Shown here one piece after another: positions 29,017 to 37,647 of a stretch of DNA of 64,000 bases. This stretch comes from Bradyrhizobium lupini. GTDB taxonomy: Bacteria; Pseudomonadota; Alphaproteobacteria; Rhizobiales; Xanthobacteraceae. Where the stretch lies: assembly GCF_040939785.1 (NCBI RefSeq), contig NZ_CP162553.1, forward strand, positions 4,731,001 to 4,795,000, written 5' to 3'. Made by a program: the position numbers and the translations under genes. The notes beneath the pieces are model-generated. The model saw nothing but the letters and a program-made list of their open reading frames with translations. It did not search any database and had not been told where the DNA came from. Positions within the stretch are counted from its first letter, which is position 1, and every line of letters begins with the position of its first letter.

Positions 29017-29567
29017 TCGACAGCAAGGAAGCCTCCGCGGCGCTGGCCGATATCGACGACATCGTCCAGCGCGTGAAGCAATCGCAGCTCTATGAGCTGG
29101 CGAGCCACGCCGCCGTCTGGTGGGGCGCATTGGTGTTCGCGGGCAATCTCGTGACCTGGCTTTGGCCGGTCTATGCGGGCTACGCCTGGGTTGCCGTGGA
29201 CGTTTTGGGCGCCGGCGGTCTGGTGGTGCTGCGCATTTTCAATCCGCCGCATCACTCCCATGGCACCGCTTTCAACGTCAGACTGCTTCTGGTGTTCGTG
29301 CTGTTCTTCGCCTTCGGTTATCTCTGCACCAACGTGCTCGGTCATTTCGGTCCGCGCCAGCTGGGCACGTTCTGGCCGCTCTACTTCATGCTGTTCTATT
29401 CGCTGGCGGGTCTCTGGTTCGGCTATGCCTTCATGGCGATCGGTCTCGGCATCTCCGCGCTGACGCTGATCGGTTATTTCTACATCGGCGAGGCGTTTCC
29501 GCTCTGGATGGCCTTCGTCAATGGCGGAGGCCTGATCCTCGGCGGCCTCTGGATGCGGCGGATCTGA
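29013..29567 (+). CDS. Hypothetical integral membrane protein
   Basis: The 184-residue protein has a helical, charged N-terminus (about 1-30) and about five membrane segments, including ALVFAGNLVTWLWPVY, VRLLLVFVLFFAFGYLC and LYFMLFYSLAGLWFGYAFMA. No known family is recognised. It overlaps the hydrolase gene by 4 bp and the regulator gene by 1 bp, so the three proteins are made together. It could be a sensor or a partner of the membrane-anchored hydrolase. Confidence 0.8.
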   Translation: MIDSKEASAALADIDDIVQRVKQSQLYELASHAAVWWGALVFAGNLVTWLWPVYAGYAWVAVDVLGAGGLVVLRIFNPPHHSHGTAFNVRLLLVFVLFFAFGYLCTNVLGHFGPRQLGTFWPLYFMLFYSLAGLWFGYAFMAIGLGISALTLIGYFYIGEAFPLWMAFVNGGGLILGGLWMRRI

Positions 29568-29866
29568 TGGCCGAGCTCGACGACATCATCCACCAGCCGT
29601 TGCGGCTGAAGATCATGGCGGCGCTGAATGCGCTGCCGGGCACCGGCGGCCTGGAGTTTTCGCGATTGAAGAAGCTCACCGGCGCGACCGACGGCAATCT
29701 CGGCGCGCACATCGAGACGCTGGCCAAGGCAGGCTACGTGTCGGTGGAGAAGGCCTTCGTCGGCAAGAAGCCGCAGACCACGGTGACCGCGACCGCTGCG
29801 GGGCGCGGAGCGTTCGCGCGGCATGTGGCGACGCTGCAGGAGATTATTGCGGGGAAGCAGGGGTAG
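29567..29866 (+). CDS. Winged-helix DNA-binding regulator
   Basis: The 99-residue protein is a single winged-helix domain: IIHQPLRLKIMAALNAL, recognition region LKKLTGATDGNLGAHIETLAKAGYV and a wing around VEKAFVGKKPQTTVT. This is the layout of short MarR/ArsR-like transcriptional regulators. The start overlaps the previous stop (TGATG). As the last gene of the operon it probably controls the palindromic promoter at 27941-27979. Confidence 0.85.
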   Translation: MAELDDIIHQPLRLKIMAALNALPGTGGLEFSRLKKLTGATDGNLGAHIETLAKAGYVSVEKAFVGKKPQTTVTATAAGRGAFARHVATLQEIIAGKQG

Positions 29867-30186
29867 GACGTACTCATAAACGTCGGCTTACTAACGCAAA
29901 GCGGAAGTCTCCCCACCTCGGGCATGATCGATGGCTTGTGACCCGAAGCTGACCTGCGAGGCTCGCCCGTACAACGATAGTCCATATCAATTTGGGATTG
30001 CCGGCATTGCGATGGCCGATTGCTGCGGGTCCAAAGCTATCTCGATACACGCTCCTTCAAAATGTCCGCATCTTCAAGTGCCAGAAGCTCATTGCGACGA
30101 TTGAGGCACCCACGACATCGATTAATCTATGTTAAGGCCGCGCCCGTAACTGGGAGGTAAAATGTTCCCAACGGGGAAGGCGTGCG
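29867..30186. other. Intergenic region, nothing recognised
   Basis: About 320 bp with mixed composition between the regulator gene and a 59-codon gene. No terminator hairpin with a T-tract, promoter consensus or credible reading frame was seen, apart from the GGGGAAGG ribosome site before 30187. Confidence 0.5.
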
Positions 30187-30366
30187 ATGGACTACCGCGC
30201 TTATATCATGGGCGAGGACGGGCGGATCAGCGGCGTTCATGAGATCGATTGCGCCAACGACGACGAGGCCACAGCCAAAGCGAGACAGCTGCTCGACGGC
30301 CACGATTTAGAAGTGTGGCACAGAGATCGGCGCGTCACTGTTCTCAAGCACCACACAAGACAGTAA
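30187..30366 (+). CDS. Small hypothetical protein (59 residues)
   Basis: The frame starts MDYRAYIMGEDGRISGVHEI, continues with a helix DDEATAKARQLLDG and ends with HDLEVWHRDRRVTVLKHHTR. It reads as a compact beta-beta-alpha-beta mini-domain. ATG 30187 has a GGGGAAGG site. Similar short proteins are common in Bradyrhizobium in my recollection, with no known function. Confidence 0.68.
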   Translation: MDYRAYIMGEDGRISGVHEIDCANDDEATAKARQLLDGHDLEVWHRDRRVTVLKHHTRQ

Positions 30367-30493
30367 CGCCGCTCAGTGGCGGTCGCGGCCATGCAATGTC
30401 CCCGGTCAGGCGGCGCTTAGCGGACATGCTCATCAGCTTGTCCTGACGCCGATAACCGCCATTAGCGGACCCTCGCGAACCCGTACCTACGGG

Positions 30494-30518
30494 GGAACCA
30501 AGGGGCCCGTGATGCGTT
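30494..30518 (+). promoter_or_regulatory. Candidate EcfG-type general-stress promoter
   Basis: GGAAC (30494-30498) and CGTT (30515-30518) are separated by 16 nt, matching the alphaproteobacterial EcfG consensus GGAAC-N16/17-CGTT. A start site near 30526 would leave a leader of about 28 nt before ATG 30554. Confidence 0.6.
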
Positions 30519-30553
30519 AAGAGCAGTTCGGCGGGCCGGAGGGGCGTCCGCCC

Positions 30554-32803
30554 ATGTTTATTGCACGAACGACGCTCGTATCGGGTCGTCGTTCCTCTCG
30601 CCCCCGAGAGCCGGGCACCCGCATGTCGAACGTAGAAGAATTCCCACTCTCCGCCCGGCACCGCCCCACGGAGTTCGAGGCCCTGGTTGCGGCCGGCGCT
30701 GCCGCGCTCGATGCCATTCCGGGCGCAGTCTATCTCTGTGACGCGGAGGGGCTGCTGGTCGCCTATAACGCGGAGGCTGTGGTGCTGTGGGGGCGCACAC
30801 CTGATGTCGGGAGGGAGCGCTTCTGCGGTTCACACCAGCTCTACCTGCTGGATGGAACTCCCCTCGCGCATGCCGACTGCCCCATGGCCACCGCCGTTCG
30901 CGCGGGAACGCCGACGCGCAATGCCGAAGTGATAATGGCGCGGCCGGATGGCTCTCGCTTCACGGCCATGGTCAACATCCGGGCGTTGCGCGACTTTTCT
31001 GGTCGCATCCAGGGCGCCATCAATTGCTTCCAGGACATCACCGGACGCAAGCAGGTCGAGGAGGAAGTCCGCCGCACGACGCAGGATCTGCAGGACTTTT
31101 TCGACAATGGCGCGGTGGGCCTTCACATCGTCAGTGGCGAGGGAATTATCATTCGCGCCAATAAGGCCGAATTGGATCTGCTTGGGTACCGGCCCGAGGA
31201 GTATATCGGGCGTCATGTCGCCGAGTTCCACGCCGACGCTCCCGTGATTGGCGATATTCTCCAGCGTCTTTCGTGCGGTGAGCCGCTGCAGCGCTACCCT
31301 GCCCGGCTGCGCGCCCGCGACGGCACGATCAAGCATGTCCTGATTACCTCGAACAGCCGCATTGTGGACGGCAAGTTTGTCAACACGCGCTGCTTCACGA
31401 CCGACGTCACCGAACTGCATGCTGCCGAAGAGGCACGGCAAGCAAGTGAGGCGCGGCTTGCGGCGACTTATGAGGCCGCCAGCGTCGGCATTTCGGAGAC
31501 CGACGAGAACGGTCGCTTCTTGCGGGTGAATGATTCCCTCTGCCGCATCACCGCGCGCAAACGCGACGAACTGTTGGGGATGACCTTCCTCGACTACACC
31601 GATTCCAACGATCAGACCGAAGATGCCGAACTGTACGCGCGGCAAGTCCGCGGCGACATCGAGAACTACACGGTTCGCAAGCGTGTACTACGGCCTGACG
31701 GGTCCGTTCGCCATCTGGATATCTTCAGTTCGTCGGTGCGGGATTCGGAAGGCTGCTTCCTTTATGGCGTGCGGGTCGCTCAGGATGTCACCACCACCAA
31801 GCAACTGGAGGATCGCTTGCGTGAAGGCGAGCAGCGCATGCGCGATCTCCTCGAGGCGTTGCCAGCAGCCATCTACACGACGGACGCCAAGGGGCGCATT
31901 AATTTCTTCAATCGGGCTGCCGTCGAGATGGCGGGCAGAACGCCGCAGCCAGGCGACGAATGGTGTGTGACCTGGAAGCTCTATTGGCCCGACGGCTCGC
32001 CGCTGCCGCACAATGAATGCCCGATGGCTGTTGCGCTGCGCGAAAACCGGCCGGTTCGCGGTGCCGAAGCGGTGGCCGAACGTCCAGACGGCAGACGCGT
32101 GCCGTTTATTCCTTTTCCAACGCCGCTGCGCGACGCGGACGGCAATCTGGTCGGCGCCATCAACATGCTCGTCGACATTAGCGAGCGGAAGAACGCCGAG
32201 AACGCTCAAAAGGCTCTCATCGACGAACTAAACCACCGTGTGAAAAACACCCTGGCCACGGTGCAATCTCTGGCGAACCAGACCGCCCGTCACGCCGCCG
32301 ATCTGCAGGAATTTCTGCCGACCTTCACGGGACGGCTGCTTGCGCTCGCCCGCGGACATGACCTGCTGACGAAGCGAAACTGGCAGGATACGCCTTTCGA
32401 AAAGCTCGTCCACGATATCGTCGCTCCGATGTCGGGCGGACGGGTGCTGACTAGCGGGCCGCACGTTGAGCTAGACGCCCGCATGGCACTGAGCATCACC
32501 ATGGTGCTCAACGAGCTTCTGACCAATGCGGCGAAGTACGGCGCACTCTCAGTGCCGAATGGATCAGTTTCGCTCACTTGGCGGATCAGCGCCGGCGAGC
32601 GCTCGCAAGCCGTGCTGGATTGCGAATGGCACGAACGTGGCGGACCACCTGTTACGCCTCCAAAGCGGCGCGGCTTCGGCACGCGGTTGATGGAACGTTG
32701 CGTCGAGCATGATCTCGCAGGTGAGTTCGATCTGGTATTCGAGCCGGAGGGCACTCGCTGCCGCATGGTGTTTCCCATTATGCCTGCAGCGTCCAATGGT
32801 TGA
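30554..32803 (+). CDS. Multi-PAS sensor histidine kinase, HWE family
   Basis: The 749-residue protein has four PAS domains (about 40-165, 170-290, 295-420, 430-555) and a C-terminal HWE kinase. Kinase motifs are the phospho-acceptor His in ELNHRVKNTLATVQSLANQ, the N box LNELLTNAAKYGAL and the W-x-E block CEWHERGG. No membrane segment is seen, so it senses a cytosolic signal. PAS1 and PAS4 share an unusual DG(T/S)PL..(A/N)(D/E)CPMA motif. The start could instead be ATG 30623. A response regulator gene overlaps its end by 8 bp. HWE kinases often feed the alphaproteobacterial general stress response. Confidence 0.9.
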   Translation: MFIARTTLVSGRRSSRPREPGTRMSNVEEFPLSARHRPTEFEALVAAGAAALDAIPGAVYLCDAEGLLVAYNAEAVVLWGRTPDVGRERFCGSHQLYLLDGTPLAHADCPMATAVRAGTPTRNAEVIMARPDGSRFTAMVNIRALRDFSGRIQGAINCFQDITGRKQVEEEVRRTTQDLQDFFDNGAVGLHIVSGEGIIIRANKAELDLLGYRPEEYIGRHVAEFHADAPVIGDILQRLSCGEPLQRYPARLRARDGTIKHVLITSNSRIVDGKFVNTRCFTTDVTELHAAEEARQASEARLAATYEAASVGISETDENGRFLRVNDSLCRITARKRDELLGMTFLDYTDSNDQTEDAELYARQVRGDIENYTVRKRVLRPDGSVRHLDIFSSSVRDSEGCFLYGVRVAQDVTTTKQLEDRLREGEQRMRDLLEALPAAIYTTDAKGRINFFNRAAVEMAGRTPQPGDEWCVTWKLYWPDGSPLPHNECPMAVALRENRPVRGAEAVAERPDGRRVPFIPFPTPLRDADGNLVGAINMLVDISERKNAENAQKALIDELNHRVKNTLATVQSLANQTARHAADLQEFLPTFTGRLLALARGHDLLTKRNWQDTPFEKLVHDIVAPMSGGRVLTSGPHVELDARMALSITMVLNELLTNAAKYGALSVPNGSVSLTWRISAGERSQAVLDCEWHERGGPPVTPPKRRGFGTRLMERCVEHDLAGEFDLVFEPEGTRCRMVFPIMPAASNG

Positions 32804-33161
32804 GCTGTCCGGCGCCAAGGTTCTCCTGGTCGAAGATGAGGGCCTTGTGGCCCTCATGCTCGAAGATATGCTTGAGGAACTGGGCTTGAAGGTCGTTGCC
32901 TCAGCAGCCCACGTACAAAAGGCGTGCGAACTCGCGACGACGGCATCGTTCGATTTGGCGCTCCTTGATGTGAACCTGGCTGGCGAACTTGTTTTCCCGG
33001 TAGCTCGCATCTTGCGGGAGCGAAGGATTCCCTTCCTGTTCAGCACGGGTTACGGCGGACCTCCGCTCGAGGAGGAGTTCAACAGTTCGCCCGCGATAGG
33101 CAAGCCGTTTTCTATCGATCAGTTGAACGAGAAATTGCGGGCGATTCTGGCGCTCCCATAG
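32796..33161 (+). CDS. Single-domain response regulator, FATGUY-like
   Basis: The 121-residue receiver domain has the acidic pocket LVEDEG, the phospho-acceptor Asp58 in LLDVNL, and Lys in IGKPF. The segment IPFLFSTGYGG corresponds to the FATGUY motif of alphaproteobacterial single-domain regulators that act in stress phosphorelays. There is no output domain. ATG 32796 overlaps the kinase gene by 8 bp, so the pair is cotranslated and the kinase is its likely donor. Confidence 0.9.
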   Translation: MVELSGAKVLLVEDEGLVALMLEDMLEELGLKVVASAAHVQKACELATTASFDLALLDVNLAGELVFPVARILRERRIPFLFSTGYGGPPLEEEFNSSPAIGKPFSIDQLNEKLRAILALP

Positions 33162-33290
33162 CAGGACGGCTTCGCGCGTTCCCTTGCGTCGGATGCCGAT
33201 CCGGGCGCCGTGTGCAGGTGCCGAAAGCGAGTACGATTCTCCGGGGTCCAAGGCATCAAGGGGCCAACGCTGCTTTACTGGTACAAAGCT

Positions 33291-33324
33291 CGTAGGATGG
33301 GTTGAGCCCTTGCGAACCCATCGC
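33291..33324 (+). repeat. REP sequence, left copy
   Basis: Starts cgtaggatgggttgagccc; hairpin arms gatgggtt and aacccatc enclose an 11-nt loop. It ends 4 nt short of the transposase stop codon. The GTAGGATGGGTT core is typical of a widespread REP class in proteobacteria. Confidence 0.85.
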
Positions 33325-33328
33325 TTCT

Positions 33329-33865
33329 CTATCCCCGTTCTCCGAAATCGCGGCCGTCATCCGACTGATCGCCGGCCCAATCGGCCGGGTAATTGCCGAG
33401 CTTTATGTGGCGATGAAACGAGGAGGGCGCCCAGTCACGGACTCTGTCGACGAGCCCGTGCTTGACCGGATTAATATGAACATAGTCTACATGCCGCGCG
33501 AAATCGGTTTCGTCGCGAATGGTATGCTCCCAATATCTGCGTTGCCAGATGCCCCGTTCACCTTTGGCCGCGCGGCTTGGGGATATCCTCTCGTTGCGCG
33601 CCAGACCGCGGGAAAAGGTGGATTTGATCAACTGCCAGCGCATTGCAAAATCGGCATCACCTTCTGGTAACGTCCACACCGTGTGAAGGTGATCAGGGAG
33701 CACCACGATGGCATCGATCGTGAATGGATGGCGTCGGTGCGTTTCACGAAACACCGTGCGCAACAACCCGATATGATCCGTCAGCAACGCTAGCCTCCGC
33801 TCCGCCAGGTTGACCGTGAAGAAGAAGCACCCACCCGGAAGAAAGTTGCGGCGGTACGCGGTCAT
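33329..33865 (-). CDS. REP-associated tyrosine transposase (RAYT)
   Basis: RAYTs are single-copy HUH-type nucleases thought to spread REP sequences. The 178-residue protein is full length. It has the metal-binding HxH in VVLPDHLHTVWTLPEGD, the block GIWQRRYWEHTIRDETDF and the catalytic Tyr in HVDYVHINPVKHGLV. It is framed by inverted REP copies 4 and 25 nt away. The residues after NYPAD look like tail extension into flanking DNA. Confidence 0.93.
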   Translation of the reverse strand: MTAYRRNFLPGGCFFFTVNLAERRLALLTDHIGLLRTVFRETHRRHPFTIDAIVVLPDHLHTVWTLPEGDADFAMRWQLIKSTFSRGLARNERISPSRAAKGERGIWQRRYWEHTIRDETDFARHVDYVHINPVKHGLVDRVRDWAPSSFHRHIKLGNYPADWAGDQSDDGRDFGERG

Positions 33866-33890
33866 GACGGGACGTTACCACGAAACAAGT

Positions 33891-33925
33891 GCGATGGGTT
33901 TCGCAAGGGCTCAACCCATCCTACG
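33891..33925 (-). repeat. REP sequence, right copy
   Basis: Reads gcgatgggtttcgcaagggc then ctcaacccatcctacg-like sequence on the + strand, the reverse complement of the left copy with one added T. Confidence 0.85.
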
Positions 33926-33963
33926 GGCTGCTTACGGTACAAGGTGAGCGTAAAATGGGTCCG

Positions 33964-34560
33964 TTAGAGCGACTGCGTGATGGTTTTCAACTGGGTTACT
34001 GCCACCGGCGCAATGCCCGCGTTCCGAAGGAGCGAGAGGAGCATCAAAAACTTTGCGTGCGAAATGCGATTTGGAAGTGAAGTGTTGTGAGCAACGATGA
34101 ACTTTCTGATGGCTGTGAAGCCAGCAACGGTATTAGCAAGCTGGCGGTGAAACTGCGTTACACTTGAGGTAGCAAAGCCCCCTGCCTTGCGAAGTATTGC
34201 CTCAAACTTTGATTGAAGCGGAGAGCCAACAAATCTGGAAAACATTCCTGCGACTAATCGAGTGAGATGCTCGTTGCTTCCCCACATGGAGGCCTTCGTG
34301 TCAATTATTGCCATGAGTTCATCGTTCGATGAGTACTTCGAAGCAAGCCAGATTTGGGCATACAAGCTCCATATAGACGAAGAACCGAGACCACTTAGCG
34401 TTTGTTTGATGTGTCCACGTACCCAACTATTGTCCGGCAAACGTGCCGCCACAATGGCACTGGCGATTTCGACAAGGGACGCGTCATCTACGAGATGGCC
34501 ATCTTGAAGGATTTGGGTAAGCAAGTTGAGCTTGAGAGCAGGAGAGCCGGTCAATCCCAT
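33964..34560 (-). CDS. Orphan helical protein, possibly a C-terminal remnant
   Basis: The 198-residue product is almost entirely helical, with blocks such as SLVEIASAIVAARLPDNSW, FRKIL-like AILRKAGGFATSSVTQFHR and HAKFLMLLSLLRNAGI. It has no signal, membrane segment or catalytic motif. Base composition is clearly lower in GC (about half by eye) than the flanking core genes. There is no good ribosome site at ATG 34560, so it may be the surviving C-terminal half of a longer gene. Helical tails like this occur in phage-defence proteins, including some reverse transcriptases, but I cannot assign it. It lies beside the RAYT unit. Confidence 0.55.
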   Translation of the reverse strand: MGLTGSPALKLNLLTQILQDGHLVDDASLVEIASAIVAARLPDNSWVRGHIKQTLSGLGSSSIWSLYAQIWLASKYSSNDELMAIIDTKASMWGSNEHLTRLVAGMFSRFVGSPLQSKFEAILRKAGGFATSSVTQFHRQLANTVAGFTAIRKFIVAHNTSLPNRISHAKFLMLLSLLRNAGIAPVAVTQLKTITQSL

Positions 34561-34712
34561 CGCTGGTCGTCTGCGTATGGTCCCGATGAATTCGGGCTCG
34601 CGCCTCAGCGGCGAGCGCCGGAATGACGGGGAGTTCGGGCGCCGCCCCCTTGAGCCCGGCCCCGATTCGTGCGACCTCCGCCCCCAGCAAATCCCTCATT
34701 TCTGAGCCCTCG

Positions 34713-35996
34713 ATGCACATTCTCCTGCTTGGTTCCGGCGGTCGCGAACATGCCCTGGCGTGGAAGATCGCGGCCTCTCCCCTGGTGACCAAATTCTGGT
34801 GCGCGCCGGGCAATGCCGGGATCGCGCGCGAGGCGGAATGCGTGGCGCTCGACATCGCCGACCATGCCGCCGTGATCGAGTTCTGCAAGGCGAACGCGGT
34901 CGCGCTCGTCGTGGTCGGCCCGGAGACGCCGCTGGCGGCCGGCATCGTCGATGACCTCACCGCCGCCGGCATCAAGGCGTTCGGGCCGGACAGGATCCCC
35001 GCCCAGCTCGAAAGCTCGAAGGGCTTCACCAAGGCGCTGTGCACCGAATTCGGCATTCCGACCGGCGCCTACAAGCGATTCACCAACGCCGCCGATGCGC
35101 GTGCCTACGTCCAGAGCCAGGGCGCGCCGATCGTGGTCAAGGCCGACGGTCTTGCCGCCGGCAAGGGCGTCGTCGTCGCCAAGTCGGTGCGCGAGGCGGA
35201 GGACGCCATCGCCATGATGTTCGACGGCACCTTTGGCGAGGCCGGCGCCGAGGTCGTGATCGAGGAGTTCTTGCCGGGCCGCGAGATCAGCTTCTTCGCG
35301 CTGTGCGACGGCGAGACCGCCATTCCGCTGGCCTCCGCGCAGGACCACAAGCGCGTGTTCGACCATGACGTCGGCCCGAACACCGGCGGCATGGGCGCCT
35401 ATTCGCCGACGCCGCTGGTCACGCCGGCGATCCATGACGCGATCATGGCCAAGATCATTCTGCCGACGGTATCAGGCATGAAGCAGCGCGGCACGCCGTT
35501 TCGCGGCATTCTCTACGCCGGGATCATGCTGACGACGCAAGGGCCAAAACTGTTCGAGTTCAACGTCCGCTTCGGCGATCCCGAGTGCCAGGTGCTGATG
35601 CTCAGGATGATGTCGGACATCGTGCCGGCCTTCCTCGCCGCCTGCGACGGGCAGCTGAAGAACTTTGACCTGCGCTGGCATCCGGAGGCCGCGCTCACGG
35701 TGGTGATGGCGGCAAAGGGATATCCCGGCGATTACCAGAAAGGCACGCGGATCGAGGGGCTCGATGACGCCGCCAAGGTCGAGACCGCCGAGATCTTCCA
35801 CGCCGGCACGGTCGAGAAGGACGGCGCCATCCTCGCCAATGGCGGCCGCGTCCTCAATGTCTGCGCGCTCGGCAAGACCGTGACGGAAGCGCAGGTGCGC
35901 GCCTACCAGGCCGTCGACCGCATCAATTGGCCGGAAGGCTTCTGCCGCCGCGACATCGGCTGGCAGGCCGTGGACGCCGAGAAGTCCAAGGGCTGA
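34713..35996 (+). CDS. purD: Phosphoribosylamine-glycine ligase (GAR synthetase)
   Basis: PurD joins phosphoribosylamine to glycine in purine synthesis, using ATP. The 427-residue ATP-grasp protein starts [18 protein letters not shown] and contains [16 protein letters not shown] and the metal-site block [14 protein letters not shown] 34713 matches the family N-terminus; the open frame upstream is ignored. Confidence 0.97.
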   Translation: MHILLLGSGGREHALAWKIAASPLVTKFWCAPGNAGIAREAECVALDIADHAAVIEFCKANAVALVVVGPETPLAAGIVDDLTAAGIKAFGPDRIPAQLESSKGFTKALCTEFGIPTGAYKRFTNAADARAYVQSQGAPIVVKADGLAAGKGVVVAKSVREAEDAIAMMFDGTFGEAGAEVVIEEFLPGREISFFALCDGETAIPLASAQDHKRVFDHDVGPNTGGMGAYSPTPLVTPAIHDAIMAKIILPTVSGMKQRGTPFRGILYAGIMLTTQGPKLFEFNVRFGDPECQVLMLRMMSDIVPAFLAACDGQLKNFDLRWHPEAALTVVMAAKGYPGDYQKGTRIEGLDDAAKVETAEIFHAGTVEKDGAILANGGRVLNVCALGKTVTEAQVRAYQAVDRINWPEGFCRRDIGWQAVDAEKSKG

Positions 35997-36166
35997 CACG
36001 CTTTTTCGCACGCGCGCGCAATTTCCGCCGTGCCCGTCGGCACTCCGAATTTGTGTAGGCGGCTGTTGGACTTAGCTACTGTGCATGGGGTTGTTTTTCG
36101 ACTTTTTTGTTTTGGGGCATTCTCAAGACCGAGCAGATCCCACGCTGACAGATAAGGATGCAGAAG

Positions 36167-37072
36167 ATGTCCGATCTCGCCGACCTCTATCCCGGCTTCG
36201 CCTCCGAATGGATCAACACCTCCTTCGGCCGCATCTTCGCCCGCGTCGGCGGCAAGGGACCGCCGCTGTTGCTGCTGCACGGCTTCTCCGAGACCAACGT
36301 GATGTGGCACCGCGTGGCGCCGCAGCTGGCCGACCGGTTCACGCTGATCATCGCCGATCTGCCCGGCTATGGCTGGTCCGACATGCCCGAGAGCGACGCG
36401 CTGCACATGCCCTACAGCAAGCGCGCGATGGCCAAGGCCATGGTCGAGGCGATGGAGCGCCTCGGCCACGTGCACTTCGCGCTCGCCGGCCATGATCGCG
36501 GCGGCCGCGTCTCGTATCGGCTGGCGCTCGATCATCCCGGCCGGCTGTCGAAGCTTGCGGTGCTCGATATCCTGCCGACCTACAATTACTGGGAGCGGAT
36601 GAACCGCGCCTATGCGCTGAAGATCTATCACTGGACTTTTCTGGCGCAGCCCTATCCGCTGCCGGAGACGCTGGTCGCGAGCAATGGCGAGTTCTTCCTG
36701 CGCTTCAAGATGGCGAGCCAGACCAAATCGAAGACGCTCGATGCGATCGACAAGCGTGCGCTCGAACACTACATCGCCCCGTTCCGCGATCTCGCCCGCG
36801 TCCACGCGATGTGCGAGGATTATCGCGCCGGCGCCTATTTCGACTACGATCTCGACAAGGCCGATTTCGAGGCCGGCAAGAAGATCACCATTCCGATGCT
36901 GGCGCTGTGGGGCAATGCCGGCGTGGCGCAAGCCGCCGCCACCCCGCTCGACATCTGGAAGCAATGGGCGACGAACGTGGACGGCATGCCGGTGGATTCC
37001 GGCCACTTCCTCACCGAGGAAAATCCCGGCGTCACCGCGAAGGCGCTGCGCGAGTTCTTTGCCGCGCCTTAG
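36167..37072 (+). CDS. Haloacetate-dehalogenase-like alpha/beta hydrolase
   Basis: The 301-residue protein resembles fluoroacetate dehalogenase. The nucleophile is Asp in [20 protein letters not shown], with the two Arg of the HDRGxR motif that bind the carboxylate. The halide-binding His-Trp pair is seen in [15 protein letters not shown], and the catalytic His in [14 protein letters not shown] 36167 has AAGGA at good spacing; ATG 36158 does not. It overlaps the end of the convergent tadA by 4 bp. The true substrate is not proven; epoxide hydrolases share the fold. Confidence 0.88.
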   Translation: MSDLADLYPGFASEWINTSFGRIFARVGGKGPPLLLLHGFSETNVMWHRVAPQLADRFTLIIADLPGYGWSDMPESDALHMPYSKRAMAKAMVEAMERLGHVHFALAGHDRGGRVSYRLALDHPGRLSKLAVLDILPTYNYWERMNRAYALKIYHWTFLAQPYPLPETLVASNGEFFLRFKMASQTKSKTLDAIDKRALEHYIAPFRDLARVHAMCEDYRAGAYFDYDLDKADFEAGKKITIPMLALWGNAGVAQAAATPLDIWKQWATNVDGMPVDSGHFLTEENPGVTAKALREFFAAP

Positions 37073-37527
37073 CGCCGCTCGCGAAAGAAGTCCTTCAGCA
37101 TCCGCGCCGACTCGCTTTCGCCGACCCCGGAATAGACATCCGGGACGTGATGGCAGGTCGGCTGCGTGAAGAACCGCACACCTGATTCAACCGCGCCGCC
37201 CTTGGGGTCGGCGGCGCCGTAATAGAGCCGCCTCACCCTTGCAAACGAGATCGCGCCCGCACACATGGTGCACGGCTCCAGCGTCACGTAGAGGTCGCAG
37301 TCGACCAGACGCTCGCTGCCGATCTTTTTGGCCGCCTCGCGCAGCGCCACGATCTCTGCATGCGCCGTGGGGTCGTAGTCGGTCAGCGTCCGGTTCGCCG
37401 CGGTGGCGATGACCTCGTAATTGCGGACCACGACGCATCCGATCGGAACTTCGCCCGCCTTTCCGGCGTTTTCGGCCGTTTTGAGCGCCAAATCCATGAA
37501 AGAGGGGGCTTTCAAGCCTCGTATCAT
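37069..37527 (-). CDS. tadA: tRNA-specific adenosine deaminase
   Basis: TadA converts A34 to inosine in tRNA-Arg(ACG). The 152-residue protein has the zinc motif HAE ([15 protein letters not shown]) and PCTMC ([13 protein letters not shown]). The start is most likely ATG 37527 ([15 protein letters not shown]), possibly ATG 37497. The region between it and the divergent pseudouridine synthase gene is about 120 bp. Confidence 0.93.
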   Translation of the reverse strand: MIRGLKAPSFMDLALKTAENAGKAGEVPIGCVVVRNYEVIATAANRTLTDYDPTAHAEIVALREAAKKIGSERLVDCDLYVTLEPCTMCAGAISFARVRRLYYGAADPKGGAVESGVRFFTQPTCHHVPDVYSGVGESESARMLKDFFRERR

Positions 37528-37647
37528 CGCGAGAAACCTGCTAGTAGCTGCGCCTTCAGCAGAAGTGCTTGACCGAATTTGCCTGAGCATGCGGCTCGAG
37601 ACGAGCGCGCACAATGCTTTCTGGCCATCCCCTGAGTGAGATTATTC

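Larger units (their letters stand above)
33291..33925. mobile_element. RAYT unit: REP transposase gene between inverted REPs
   Basis: The left copy (33291-33324) and right copy (33891-33925) are reverse complements of each other apart from a single extra T. Each contains the hairpin arms gatgggtt and aacccatc. They frame one complete transposase gene with little spare DNA. This is the layout of a REPtron. Confidence 0.85.

Noticed and set aside
34561..34610. Reading of YADD upstream of the orphan helical gene as a reverse-transcriptase motif
   Set aside because: The four residues are followed by QRWD rather than a hydrophobic strand, and a stop codon lies 48 nt upstream in frame. It is degenerate repeat DNA, so chance is the better explanation.
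36085..36495. Alternative + strand start before the dehalogenase-like gene
   Set aside because: Shifted frame with shadow composition; the hydrolase frame has all motifs and a ribosome site.
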